A program made the position numbers and the translations under genes. Shown here in pieces: positions 1-6,881 of a stretch of DNA of 8,861 nt (position 1 is the stretch's first letter; each line of letters starts with the position of its first letter). Under the pieces are notes generated by a model. The model was not told the origin of the DNA and did not search any database. It saw only the letters and a list, made by a program, of their open reading frames with translations. The stretch comes from Deltaproteobacteria bacterium (lineage in GTDB: Bacteria; Desulfobacterota; Binatia; DP-6): NCBI GenBank assembly GCA_005879245.1, contig VBLA01000394.1, positions 1-8,861 on the forward strand, given 5' to 3'.

Positions 1-663
1 CGTAACGACGACCCCCAGCGCGACGGCGCGCACCGCACGCGCGGCGAGATGCACCGCGTTCTCACCGCGCGGCCCCGCGAGACGCCGGGCCAACTGGTCC
101 GCGCCGCGAGCCACCGCCTCGCCGTTCGAGTAGAGAATCGCAACCACGATCACGGTGAGCAGGAACTGGATGAGGAGCAACCCGAGATTGCCCACCTGAG
201 CGACGAACCAGAGGGCGAGCGTTCGGGCAAAGGGCGCCAGGCGTTCCGACACCTCCTCCGGACTGGCGGCCGCGAGCAGCTGCCAGCGGTGCGCCAGTCT
301 CGCACCGACCACCGGGAGGGTGGCCACCCACTCGGGGGGCTGCGGGACGGTCAGGGTCGCAAGCGACTTCGACCAGTCCGCGATCCGCGCAGCGTGCTCC
401 ACGATGGTCGTGACGCCGAAGTAGAACGGCACCAGCAGGATGAGCAGCAGCGCGAACGTCATCACGGCAACCGCGAGGGAACGCCTGCCGCCGAGCCACG
501 CCTGCGTGCGCAGCAAGACCGGCCATGTCGCGACGGCGATCATGGCCGCCCAGGCCGACGCGACCAGGAACGGACGCACGATCCAGAAGCTGCTGACGAT
601 CAGTGCACCGAGTGCCATCAACTGGAGAGTCGTCCGGGCGAGATCTAGCGGCCTGGGTTGCAT
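1..663 (-). CDS. ydiK: AI-2E family transporter, YdiK/PerM type (partial, C-terminus beyond window)
   Basis: Reading the minus strand from the ATG at 663-661 gives 221 codons without a stop to the window edge. The product starts MQPRPLDLARTTLQ and has a hydrophobic pair at residues about 15-48, a TWPVLLR motif near residue 46, a GRRSLAVAVMT motif near 60, further membrane segments at about 62-85 and 158-180, and ends in AARAVRAVALGVVVT. These motifs match E. coli YdiK as I remember it, a member of the AI-2E transporter family (PF01594) of polytopic inner-membrane proteins, proposed exporters or permeases. True substrates are mostly unknown; most members do not move AI-2. The family is normally about 350-370 aa, so roughly the last 140 residues lie outside. 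A GGAGG lies 8 nt before the ATG. It follows the DUF2950 gene in the same direction after a 150-nt gap, so it could be a separate unit. The symbol is by resemblance only. Confidence 0.88.
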   Translation of the reverse strand, partial: MQPRPLDLARTTLQLMALGALIVSSFWIVRPFLVASAWAAMIAVATWPVLLRTQAWLGGRRSLAVAVMTFALLLILLVPFYFGVTTIVEHAARIADWSKSLATLTVPQPPEWVATLPVVGARLAHRWQLLAAASPEEVSERLAPFARTLALWFVAQVGNLGLLLIQFLLTVIVVAILYSNGEAVARGADQLARRLAGPRGENAVHLAARAVRAVALGVVVT

Positions 664-813
664 TCTCTCCGCCTCCGTCGGGTCCGACCGTCGAGAGAAA
701 CCTGACGACTCGCACGGGCAGTACCATCGCGCGGCCCAACGCCGCCTGATGGCCGCTCTAGACGACCGTCGCGGTCGAGGACGGCCGGACCTTCATGACG
801 CTGGGCCTGTCGT
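664..813. other. Intergenic gap between DUF2950 and ydiK-like genes
   Basis: 150 nt with no credible gene. It holds the likely ribosome binding site of the ydiK-like gene (GGAGG on the minus strand, about 8 nt from the ATG) and a small perfect hairpin, CGACCG-TCG-CGGTCG at 763-777. The hairpin is not followed by a T-run on either strand, so it is not a convincing intrinsic terminator. I see no clear sigma-70 promoter. Confidence 0.5.
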
Positions 814-1704
814 CTACCGGGTGGGTTCCCAGGATCCGTCGAGGTCGTAGGCGGTGATGGCCTTCGCCGCCTCGCTCGTCCTCTCGCCCAGGTCCTTCTG
901 GAAGACCACCCCCTGCGCGTCCACCATGAAGGTCATGATGCCGCTCGATCCGTGATCGGCGGGCCACGCGACGAGCCCGAATCCGCCGGTCATCTTCCCG
1001 TCCTTCACGTAGTCCCTGGCGCCGCCCGGCGCGTGCGCTCCCTGGGCCGTCAGGATGCGGAAGAAGTAGCCGTGGTACGGCGCCGGCCCCTCACTGGCCT
1101 CGGCGTGGTGGTAGCCCTCGGCCGTGGCGGCAGCGATCAGCGGCCCCAGGGGACTCACGTCGTGATCGGTGGCCTCCCAGTAGAGGCCATCTCGCTTGCC
1201 CGGCGTGCTGCGAAACGACTGGGCGTACATGTGGAAGCGCGCGGCGAACTCGTTCTGCGCGTCGACGTAGGCACGACACACCTCGATGGCGGTCAGCTCG
1301 TTCCGTCCGATGCGGCGATTGAGCAGCTCCTGCTTGCCCAACGCCGTGTCGAACCGCCATCCCTGGGCGTCGCGGACGATCGGGATCGGGAACGGCCAGT
1401 CATCGCGACCGACGTGCAGGATGGCTGTCGCGCCGTCGGCGCTGCGCTCGATCCGTGTCCGCTCCCCGGCCGCGGCGGAGAAGCGCTTGCGAGCCGCAGC
1501 GTCGTCCACCGGGTCACCCGACGAGACGACCTTGTCGCTCTCGGGGCCCAGGACGGCGAGCAGACGCTGGGGATCGCTGCCGCGGGTGGCAGCCGCGAGC
1601 GCCTGGGCAGCCGCCTCAGGAGACGGGAAGTGCTGCTGTGCGCGGGCTGTCGCGGGCAGCCATGCGAAGCAGAGGAGAGTCACGATCGTCGCGGTGGTTC
1701 TCAT
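814..1704 (-). CDS. DUF2950 family secreted/periplasmic protein
   Basis: A 296-aa protein with a clear Sec signal peptide (MRTTATIVTLLCFAWLPATARA, cleavage likely after residue 22). The mature part carries the features I associate with DUF2950: the segment RRIGRNELTAIEVCRAYVDAQ (about 130-150), STPGKRDGLYW (166-176), SPLGPLIA (184-191), YHGYFFRILTAQG.HAPGG (210-228) and GGFGLVAWPA...GIMTFMVD (240-262). Length is normal for the family. Function is unknown; the protein is expected to act in the periplasm or envelope. Its ATG overlaps the stop of the upstream DUF3300 gene (TCAT at 1701-1704, ATGA on the coding strand), so translation is probably coupled, and its Shine-Dalgarno (GGAGGGGG) lies inside the codons of the DUF3300 Gly-rich tail. 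DUF3300 and DUF2950 genes are, to my knowledge, often adjacent. Stop is TAG at 816-814. Confidence 0.9.
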   Translation of the reverse strand: MRTTATIVTLLCFAWLPATARAQQHFPSPEAAAQALAAATRGSDPQRLLAVLGPESDKVVSSGDPVDDAAARKRFSAAAGERTRIERSADGATAILHVGRDDWPFPIPIVRDAQGWRFDTALGKQELLNRRIGRNELTAIEVCRAYVDAQNEFAARFHMYAQSFRSTPGKRDGLYWEATDHDVSPLGPLIAAATAEGYHHAEASEGPAPYHGYFFRILTAQGAHAPGGARDYVKDGKMTGGFGLVAWPADHGSSGIMTFMVDAQGVVFQKDLGERTSEAAKAITAYDLDGSWEPTR

Positions 1705-3011
1705 CGGCGTCCCCCTCCGCGGCCCCCACCACCGCCGCGTCCCCCACCCCCGCCGCGTCCTCCGCCTCCTCCACCACCTCCGAAGCCTCCCCCGCCTCTT
1801 CCCCCGCCTCCGCCGCTGCGTCCTCCGCCGGCATAGCTGGGGCCGCCGCGGCTCGCGGCGCCGCGGGCGCTCGCGTCACGCGCGGAGCGACCACTCTCGT
1901 AGCCACCGAACGCGCCGCGTTGCTGCGTGTCGGGACGTTGACCTGCCCCGGCGGGGCGTGTCGCGGGCTGCTGAGAAGGGCTCGCACCCGGTCGCTGCCC
2001 GCCTCGCCCCTCGGTTTGGCCTCCCGATGCCATTCGCCCGCCGCCCTGGCTCGGGGCCGTGCCGGGTCGAGACGCGCCCTGCTGCGGCGCGCGTCCCCCG
2101 GCGGGAAGCTGGGATGGCCGTGCTCCACCGGCCTGGCCGCGATCGAAGCCGCGCGCCACGCTCTGATTCGCGCGGTCGCGGGACGCGACCTGATCGCGGC
2201 CCTGGTACTTCTTCGCGGAAGCCTGGTCCCGGTAGCGCACGCCGCCGCGGTGCTCGGGGTTGTGCTCCCACCTCTGCCGGCCGCCCCCGACGTTCGTTCG
2301 GTTGCGGCTCCGGTCGACGTTCTTTTCCCTGTTGATGTTCGCCATTCCAGCGCCGAACGTGAGCAGGGTCGTCATCGGGTCGTAGCCGGGAGGATACGTG
2401 GACATTGCGGGGTAGTACGGCGCCGGGGGAGGTCCGTACACGGCGGAGGGGCTGTAGGTCGGGACGTACACGACCTGCGGATCCGCCGGCTCGACCCGGA
2501 CGATCTCCTTCTCCTTGACGACCTCGCGCGTGACCACCTGCTCCTTCGTGGTCTTGAGTGCACCGGACTCATAGGCCTTCGCCCGCAGACGCTGGACCGC
2601 ATCGAGGACCTCGTCCTTCTGACCGAGGAACGCATCCCCGAGGTCCTTCGTCCAGTCCAGATTGTCCGACATGCGCTCGAGCAGGTCGGGGAAGTGCGTG
2701 AGTGACTCCACGCTCGGGTCCCAGTTGCGACTCTCGAGCGCCTGGTCGAGGGCGTCGCCCTGGAGGCTCGCGTTCTTGGCGCGCCAGCGGGCAGCCTCGA
2801 CGATCTCGAGAGGATAGGTCGACGCCATCAGCACCTGCACGGCGAGCCCATCTGGGTAGAGCGCGATGGGCGCGACGAGCTGTTCGATCTGTGCGGACGA
2901 GAACTTCGGGCTCTGTTCCGCCGCGGCCGTCCCTTCGGGCTTCACCTCTCCGGCGGCCCAGACCGGGCGTGCGACCAGTGTCGAGAGCGTGACGAGGGCG
3001 AACCACCACAT
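1701..3011 (-). CDS. DUF3300 family secreted protein with Gly/Arg-rich C-terminal tail
   Basis: A 436-aa protein. I choose the ATG at 3011-3009 rather than the longer open frame to 3143, because it begins a good signal peptide (MWWFALVTLSTLVARPVWA, cleavage near residue 19) and has GGAGG 7 nt upstream; the 44 codons before it look non-coding. The DUF3300 region spans about 38-205: ALYPDGLAVQVLMASTYPLEIVEAARW-type sequence at 50-76, a WDPSV.SL.HFP block at 97-108, LDWT.DLGDAFL..K.EVLDAVQRLRAKA at 118-146 and ADPQVVYVPTYSP at 176-188. After it comes a region with the NPEHRGGVRYRD motif (251-262), then about 175 residues of low-complexity Arg/Gln/Gly/Pro, ending in nearly pure Gly/Arg from 395. 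Function unknown; likely exported to the periplasm or surface. The first gene of a coupled pair with DUF2950, 132 nt after the MgtC-like gene. Confidence 0.9.
   Translation of the reverse strand: MWWFALVTLSTLVARPVWAAGEVKPEGTAAAEQSPKFSSAQIEQLVAPIALYPDGLAVQVLMASTYPLEIVEAARWRAKNASLQGDALDQALESRNWDPSVESLTHFPDLLERMSDNLDWTKDLGDAFLGQKDEVLDAVQRLRAKAYESGALKTTKEQVVTREVVKEKEIVRVEPADPQVVYVPTYSPSAVYGPPPAPYYPAMSTYPPGYDPMTTLLTFGAGMANINREKNVDRSRNRTNVGGGRQRWEHNPEHRGGVRYRDQASAKKYQGRDQVASRDRANQSVARGFDRGQAGGARPSQLPAGGRAPQQGASRPGTAPSQGGGRMASGGQTEGRGGQRPGASPSQQPATRPAGAGQRPDTQQRGAFGGYESGRSARDASARGAASRGGPSYAGGGRSGGGGGRGGGGFGGGGGGGGRGGGGGRGGGGGRGGGRR
1704..1829 (-). repeat. GGN-repeat low-complexity tract encoding the Gly/Arg tail of the DUF3300 protein
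   Basis: The last 42 codons of the DUF3300 gene are almost only Gly and Arg (blocks such as GGGGGRGGGGF). At DNA level the minus strand is a run of GGN and G4-5 blocks, with five or more G-runs of four or five near the 3' end of the gene, so it could form G-quadruplexes in DNA or mRNA. The same tract supplies the Shine-Dalgarno of the DUF2950 gene. The plus strand is correspondingly C-rich and creates a long spurious poly-Pro frame. Confidence 0.75.
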
Positions 3012-3143
3012 GCGATACCCTCCGGACCCGGCTTCGCCCCCCCCGGGCCGATCGGACACGCCGCGTGATCCTCCGTCGACGGGCGACATCGTCGACGAAC
3101 AGTTACTCCTCGAGCCAGCACGTGTCTTGCCATTTCGTGCCAT
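3012..3143. other. Intergenic region upstream of the DUF3300-DUF2950 pair
   Basis: 132 nt between the stop of the MgtC-like gene and the start of DUF3300. It contains, reading the minus strand towards the gene, two copies of the palindrome CGTCGACG (3090-3097 and 3074-3081), a run of eight G (C8 on the plus strand, 3037-3044) and the GGAGG ribosome binding site. The length and the paired palindromes suggest a separate promoter or operator for the pair, but no clear -35/-10 boxes are visible. Confidence 0.45.
3074..3097. promoter_or_regulatory. Paired 8-bp palindromes CGTCGACG, possible operator
   Basis: CGTCGACG at 3074-3081 and again at 3090-3097, separated by 8 nt, so centres are 16 nt apart. 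Each copy is self-complementary. It lies 63-86 nt upstream of the DUF3300 start codon, a plausible place for a regulator. In GC-rich DNA such 8-mers arise fairly often, so the regulatory role is a guess. Confidence 0.3.
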
Positions 3144-4427
3144 TCACAGCCAACTGATGGCGCCGATGCCGGTTGCCAGGATCGCGCCGGTGGCGATCAG
3201 CACCGGGCGGCGGAGGACCGCTCCACCGAGCGCCACCGCCATGCCGCACTTCACCATCGTGTTGGTGAGGGTCGCGAGGACGATCGCGTTGACGGCGACG
3301 TGTGCGTCGCCGCTCCTGGCATACTCCGCCATGGACAGCGTGATGGCGTCCACGTCGGTCAGGCCGGCTAACCCGGCGACCATGTAGAGCCCCTCGCCGG
3401 GAAAGCGGATCTGAACGAATTTCACGGCCAGCAGCACCACGGCGAAGAAGGCACCGAACTTCGAGGCTTCCGTGAGGCTGAAGGGGTTCCGGAGAGGCAC
3501 CTCCTCCGTTTTCGGCGCGGTGCCGTCCCGCGCCCGAGCGCTCCGGCTGAAGAACACCCAGGCCGCGACCGCCGCCGCCGCGCCCATCATCGCGAACGGG
3601 ATCAGCACCCGACCCACGAGCTCCCGGTTCACGACCAGGACTTCCACGATCACGCGACCGAACATGATGCACCAGGCCAGTAACATGCCGCAGGCAAGGG
3701 TATGGGCCGTCGCCGTCCGGGAGTCGTCCCGGCTCTGGCGCGCGAAGGAGAGCGTGACCGCCGTGGACGAGACGAGACCACCCGTTAGCCCCGTGAGCAC
3801 GATCCCCCGGTCGGCTCCCAGCCACCGGCTTCCCACGTAGCCGACCAGGGACAGGCTCGAGATGAGCAGCACGAGCAGCCAGAGCGAGTAGGGATTGAGG
3901 GCGCCCCACGGGTCGACGCTGCGGCTCGGAAGCAGCGGGAGAACGATGAACGTCGCGATCAGCAGCCGCAGGCCGGCGAAGATGTCGTCCCAACTCATCT
4001 TCTCGACGAGTCCGTGGAGTGGTTGCTTGTAGGCCAGTACCGCGGCGGTCACGATGGCGAGGGCGACCGCGAGCTCGCGGTAGCCGAGCGTCGCCATGGC
4101 GCCGAGCAGGTAGACCGTGATGGCCGCGCTCTCCGTCGTGAGCCCGAGCGAGGCTGGATCCACCCGGGCCGCGAGCACGTACCCCGCGAGCACCGCCGCG
4201 CCCACGACGATCAGCACCGCGACGAGGAGCGCGGGCATGTGCAGAGCGTCCGCGAGCCAGCCTGCGACGGCGCCGAGGAGCGCCAGGAGGACGAAGGTCC
4301 GTAGCCCCCCGATGCCGGCCTCGGCCTCCGCGGACTGGCGCTTCTCGCGCTCGGTGCCGACCAGCGCACCGATGAGCAGGGCGGTCCCGAAGTTGCGAAC
4401 CGTGGAGACGTCGAGTCCGTCGTACAT
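3144..4427 (-). CDS. MgtC/SapB family membrane protein with C-terminal DUF4010
   Basis: A 427-aa polytopic inner-membrane protein. Residues about 12-135 form the MgtC/SapB-like part with the hallmark block LLIGALVGTEREKR (17-30), followed by GIGGLRTFVLLALLGA (38-53) and three to four hydrophobic helices. Residues about 180-425 match DUF4010, with GLTGGLVSSTAVTLSFARQS (213-232) and GLAGLTDVDAITLSMA (352-367) between further helices; I count about 11-12 membrane segments in all. Known members with this architecture are uncharacterised; MgtC itself is a small Salmonella virulence and low-Mg2+ survival factor linked to phosphate and ATP control, which should not be transferred directly. ATG at 4427-4425 with only a weak AGG 3 nt before it; stop TGA at 3146-3144. 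It sits 90 nt after PPK2, so the two may share a transcript and a role in polyphosphate, Mg2+ or ion balance (inference). Confidence 0.9.
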   Translation of the reverse strand: MYDGLDVSTVRNFGTALLIGALVGTEREKRQSAEAEAGIGGLRTFVLLALLGAVAGWLADALHMPALLVAVLIVVGAAVLAGYVLAARVDPASLGLTTESAAITVYLLGAMATLGYRELAVALAIVTAAVLAYKQPLHGLVEKMSWDDIFAGLRLLIATFIVLPLLPSRSVDPWGALNPYSLWLLVLLISSLSLVGYVGSRWLGADRGIVLTGLTGGLVSSTAVTLSFARQSRDDSRTATAHTLACGMLLAWCIMFGRVIVEVLVVNRELVGRVLIPFAMMGAAAAVAAWVFFSRSARARDGTAPKTEEVPLRNPFSLTEASKFGAFFAVVLLAVKFVQIRFPGEGLYMVAGLAGLTDVDAITLSMAEYARSGDAHVAVNAIVLATLTNTMVKCGMAVALGGAVLRRPVLIATGAILATGIGAISWL

Positions 4428-4450
4428 GACCTGATCTCGGTGCTTTCCTT

Positions 4451-4489
4451 TCGCCCGCCGTGAGAGGGATCAAGCCTAGCGTCGGGCGA
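4451..4489. repeat. Inverted repeat between PPK2 and the MgtC-like gene
   Basis: Arms TCGCCCG (4451-4457) and CGGGCGA (4483-4489) are perfect complements with a 25-nt spacer. It sits in the 90-nt gap, after the PPK2 stop and before the MgtC-like start. There is no T-run after it on the minus strand, so it is not a classic intrinsic terminator; it could be an mRNA-stabilising or processing stem, or chance. Confidence 0.3.
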
Positions 4490-4517
4490 GTCACGCTACT
4501 GCTCCTCGCCTGCCTGC

Positions 4518-5339
4518 TCAGAACCTCTCGGGGATGAACTTGAACGGATAATCCGGTTCGCGGTAACCGCGCGCCCTCTGCCGCTTCGGCAACTTCACCT
4601 TCTGGCGCTGCACCTTCTTGTACGGAATCTTGCTCAGCAGGTGGGTGATGACGTTGAGGCGCGCGCGCCTCTTGTCGTCGGACTTCACCACGTACCACGG
4701 CGCCCACGCCGTGTCGGTCGCCTTGAACATCTCGTCGCGCGCTCGCGAATAGTCGTACCAGCGACTGTACGATTCGAGATCCATCGGCGAGAGCTTCCAG
4801 ATCTTGCGGCCGTCGTCGATGCGTCCTTCGAGCCGGCGGGTCTGCTCTTCCATGCTCACCTCGAGCCAGTATTTGAGCAGGATGATGCCGGACTCGACCA
4901 TGAGCTTCTCGAAGGCCGGCGTCACTTGGAGGAAGCGCTTCACCCCCTCCTCGGAGCAGAAGCCCATGACGCGCTCAACGCCCGCGCGGTTGTACCAACT
5001 CCGGTCCCAGATCACCACTTCGCCGGCCGCCGGCAGGTGCGGCAGATAGCGCTGGACGTACATCTGACTCTTCTCGCGCTCGGTCGGCGCGGGTAGCGCG
5101 ATCACGCGAAATACGCGTGGGCTCACGCGCTCGGTGATCGCTTTGATCGTCCCGCCCTTACCGGCGCCGTCGCGCCCCTCGAAGACGATGCAGACCTTGA
5201 GCCCCTTCTGTTTGACCCACTCCTGCAGCTTGACCATCTCGACGTGCAGCTTGGCCAGGTGCTTTTCGTATGTTTTCCCCCTCAGCGCCTCCGTGCCCTT
5301 GCCGCCGCCATCGCTCGATGTCTTGCTGGTGTGCGCCAT
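4518..5339 (-). CDS. ppk2: Polyphosphate kinase 2 (PPK2), single domain, PA0141-like class
   Basis: A cytoplasmic kinase that transfers phosphate between inorganic polyphosphate and nucleoside diphosphates (mainly making ATP or GTP from polyP in this family). Counting from the ATG at 5339, the Walker A motif GRDGAGKGG is at 55-63, the Walker B/DRSWYNR motif at 112-118 followed by AGVERVMGF, and the lid segment GRIDDGRKIWKLSPMDLES at about 172-190, then YSRARDEMF and APWYVV with DDKRRARLN (221-229) and a HLLSKIPY end. This order and the roughly 270-aa length fit the single-domain TIGR03707/PA0141-type PPK2. Lysine-rich C-terminus. A GTG at 5342 lies directly before the ATG; either could start, with GGAG 8 nt from the ATG or 5 nt from the GTG. 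Stop TGA at 4520-4518. It begins 18 nt after the 445-aa secreted protein gene, so the two are very probably cotranscribed. Direction of catalysis and nucleotide preference cannot be read from sequence alone. Confidence 0.95.
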   Translation of the reverse strand: MAHTSKTSSDGGGKGTEALRGKTYEKHLAKLHVEMVKLQEWVKQKGLKVCIVFEGRDGAGKGGTIKAITERVSPRVFRVIALPAPTEREKSQMYVQRYLPHLPAAGEVVIWDRSWYNRAGVERVMGFCSEEGVKRFLQVTPAFEKLMVESGIILLKYWLEVSMEEQTRRLEGRIDDGRKIWKLSPMDLESYSRWYDYSRARDEMFKATDTAWAPWYVVKSDDKRRARLNVITHLLSKIPYKKVQRQKVKLPKRQRARGYREPDYPFKFIPERF

Positions 5340-5357
5340 CACTGCCTCTCCATGTGA

Positions 5358-6695
5358 CTAGTCCGGTTCCACCACCTGCGCGGTGATCCCGCTCACGTCC
5401 GACTTCGGCACCTCGCGCTTGAACAGCTTCGGCTTCAGCTTCGTGATCGTGAAGTCGGCAGCGCTGGTCGACGTCGCGTCGGTGCGGACGATGACGACGT
5501 CGGTGTTGTCCGGCGACCTGAACTTGTAGGTGCGCTGGCGGGTCCCGTCCTTCTTGCGGATGTCACCCGACACGACCGGCACGATGCCGATCGGAATCAG
5601 GGTGCTCGTCTTCCCGAGCTTCACCGTGAGCCCGAGCGAGGTCGACGTCGGATCGAGAAGCTGCTTCACGAGGAACTTCAGCTTCTGGCCCTGGACCTTG
5701 GTGTTCCCCTCGAGCTTCACGTGCAGCGTCCCGTCCTTCTTCGCCTTGGCCGGTCCGTGGATCGAGACCGGCACGCCCATGGCGGTCGGGTGATCCAGGA
5801 CTGCGTCGAGCTGCGTCTTGCCGTAGAGTGCCTGCGAGAGGTGGATGTCGTGCACGCGGAAATCGCCGCTCGAGGCGTCGCCCAGCGCGCGTCCGTCGAG
5901 CGTGATCACGGGCGGAATGCTGAAGGCGAGGCCCACGATGTCCTCGTACTGAGGGAAATCCCCGATCGGGACGCCGTTCACGACGGCACGGACGAGCCCG
6001 TAGGTGCTGTCGCCAACCCCGATCGAGACGAAGCCGACGTCGCGCGCGAGCACGCCCGCGATGCGCTCGTTCACCATGCCGGTGGTGTCGAAGACATCCT
6101 CGGAGAAGCCGAGCGCCACGTCGATCGTGAAGCCGACCACGTCGCTGAAGCTGCCCGCGGGCGCGACGGCGGGGCTCATCGCCGGATCCCAGCTCGCCCC
6201 GATCATGCCCGTCGCGCGGACGTCCAGACTGACGTGGCCGATGTTCGTATCCAGATCGGCGTTGAACTCCGTGTCGACCGGGGTCTGCGCCGTCGCGCTG
6301 CCCGGGACGAGCATGGCATCCGCGAGGAGCACGGGGGGCGAGAACTGCACGTCGGCCGTGGCGCTGGGGTCGAGCGGGAGCCCATCCAGCAGCTTGTTCA
6401 GGTCGGCCTTGACGGCCCGCAGGCGCAGGCTCCCGTCGGTGGCGTATTCGACCCGCAGGCCAAGGTCGAGGTCGGCGAGCGGCACGTCGATGAAGTACCG
6501 CGTCCCCGTGTCGGCCATCGTGACCTGGGTCACCTCCAGGTGCAGGTTCGACGGCCCACTGCCGGTGACCCGCTCGTACTGCCACTGCGAGCCCAGCGCG
6601 AGCGGAAAGTAATCTACCGGCCGTATGGTCTGCGCCGAAACGCCGCTGCACATACCGAAGCAGACGATCGCGGCGAGAGCTCCGCAGATCTTCAT
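5358..6695 (-). CDS. Secreted protein of unknown function, 445 aa
   Basis: Not a family I recognise. The start ATG (6695-6693) begins a clean signal peptide, MKICGALAAIVCFGMCSGVSA, with cleavage after residue 21; an AGGTGAG sits just upstream. The mature protein opens with DYFPLALGSQWQYE (28-41), a motif often seen at the start of secreted bacterial proteins ('PLA.G..W.Y'). Residues about 50-300 are rich in short beta-like stretches (alternating polar and hydrophobic, many Asp, Gly, Val) and contain no catalytic motif I can name. Residues 316-430 are distinct: Lys-rich (KAKKDGTLHVKLEG, RKKDGTRQRTYKFR, KLKPKLFKREVPK), again beta-like. There are three cysteines, all in the signal peptide (positions 4, 12, 16); none lies at a lipobox-type cleavage site. 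First gene of the minus-strand run, 18 nt before PPK2, so it probably sets the transcription of PPK2. The divergent region 6696-7067 would hold its promoter. Function is open. Confidence 0.85.
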   Translation of the reverse strand: MKICGALAAIVCFGMCSGVSAQTIRPVDYFPLALGSQWQYERVTGSGPSNLHLEVTQVTMADTGTRYFIDVPLADLDLGLRVEYATDGSLRLRAVKADLNKLLDGLPLDPSATADVQFSPPVLLADAMLVPGSATAQTPVDTEFNADLDTNIGHVSLDVRATGMIGASWDPAMSPAVAPAGSFSDVVGFTIDVALGFSEDVFDTTGMVNERIAGVLARDVGFVSIGVGDSTYGLVRAVVNGVPIGDFPQYEDIVGLAFSIPPVITLDGRALGDASSGDFRVHDIHLSQALYGKTQLDAVLDHPTAMGVPVSIHGPAKAKKDGTLHVKLEGNTKVQGQKLKFLVKQLLDPTSTSLGLTVKLGKTSTLIPIGIVPVVSGDIRKKDGTRQRTYKFRSPDNTDVVIVRTDATSTSAADFTITKLKPKLFKREVPKSDVSGITAQVVEPD

Positions 6696-6881
6696 CGACT
6701 CACCTGACTACGCCCCTCCTAGCGCTCCCTTCCCTTTCGTGTCCAGACGCTGCGGCGGGCTCATGCGGGTGATCGCGCCCATCGAGGACCCGGTCGTCAT
6801 CCGGAAGATTTCCACGCACCTCGGGCGGCCGACCGGAGGTCCCGGCACCACGGCCGCCGCCCTGCGATCTGCTCAACGGGT

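Noticed and set aside
62..739. Minus-strand 225-codon frame at the left edge
   Set aside because: Arg/Gly-rich shadow; the YdiK-like frame in the same region has clear family motifs.
763..777. Hairpin CGACCG-TCG-CGGTCG as a terminator after DUF2950
   Set aside because: Only 6 bp with no T-run on either strand.
952..1836. Long plus-strand frame of 294 codons with a poly-Pro end
   Set aside because: It is antisense to DUF2950 and to the Gly-rich tail of DUF3300. Poly-Pro is simply the reverse of GGN codons, and no domain is visible.
3012..3143. Extending DUF3300 upstream to 3143 in the same frame
   Set aside because: The 44 extra residues precede the signal peptide, and GGAGG is correctly placed for the ATG at 3011.
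3103..4707. Minus-strand frame of 534 codons spanning PPK2 and the MgtC-like gene
   Set aside because: Arg/Gly/His-rich shadow frame without motifs, overlapping two clearly real genes in another frame.
6843..6858. Sigma-54 promoter-like CGGCAC-N5-CCGCC
   Set aside because: GG and GC are correctly spaced, but the conserved TT of the -12 element and the leading T are missing; expected by chance in GC-rich DNA.
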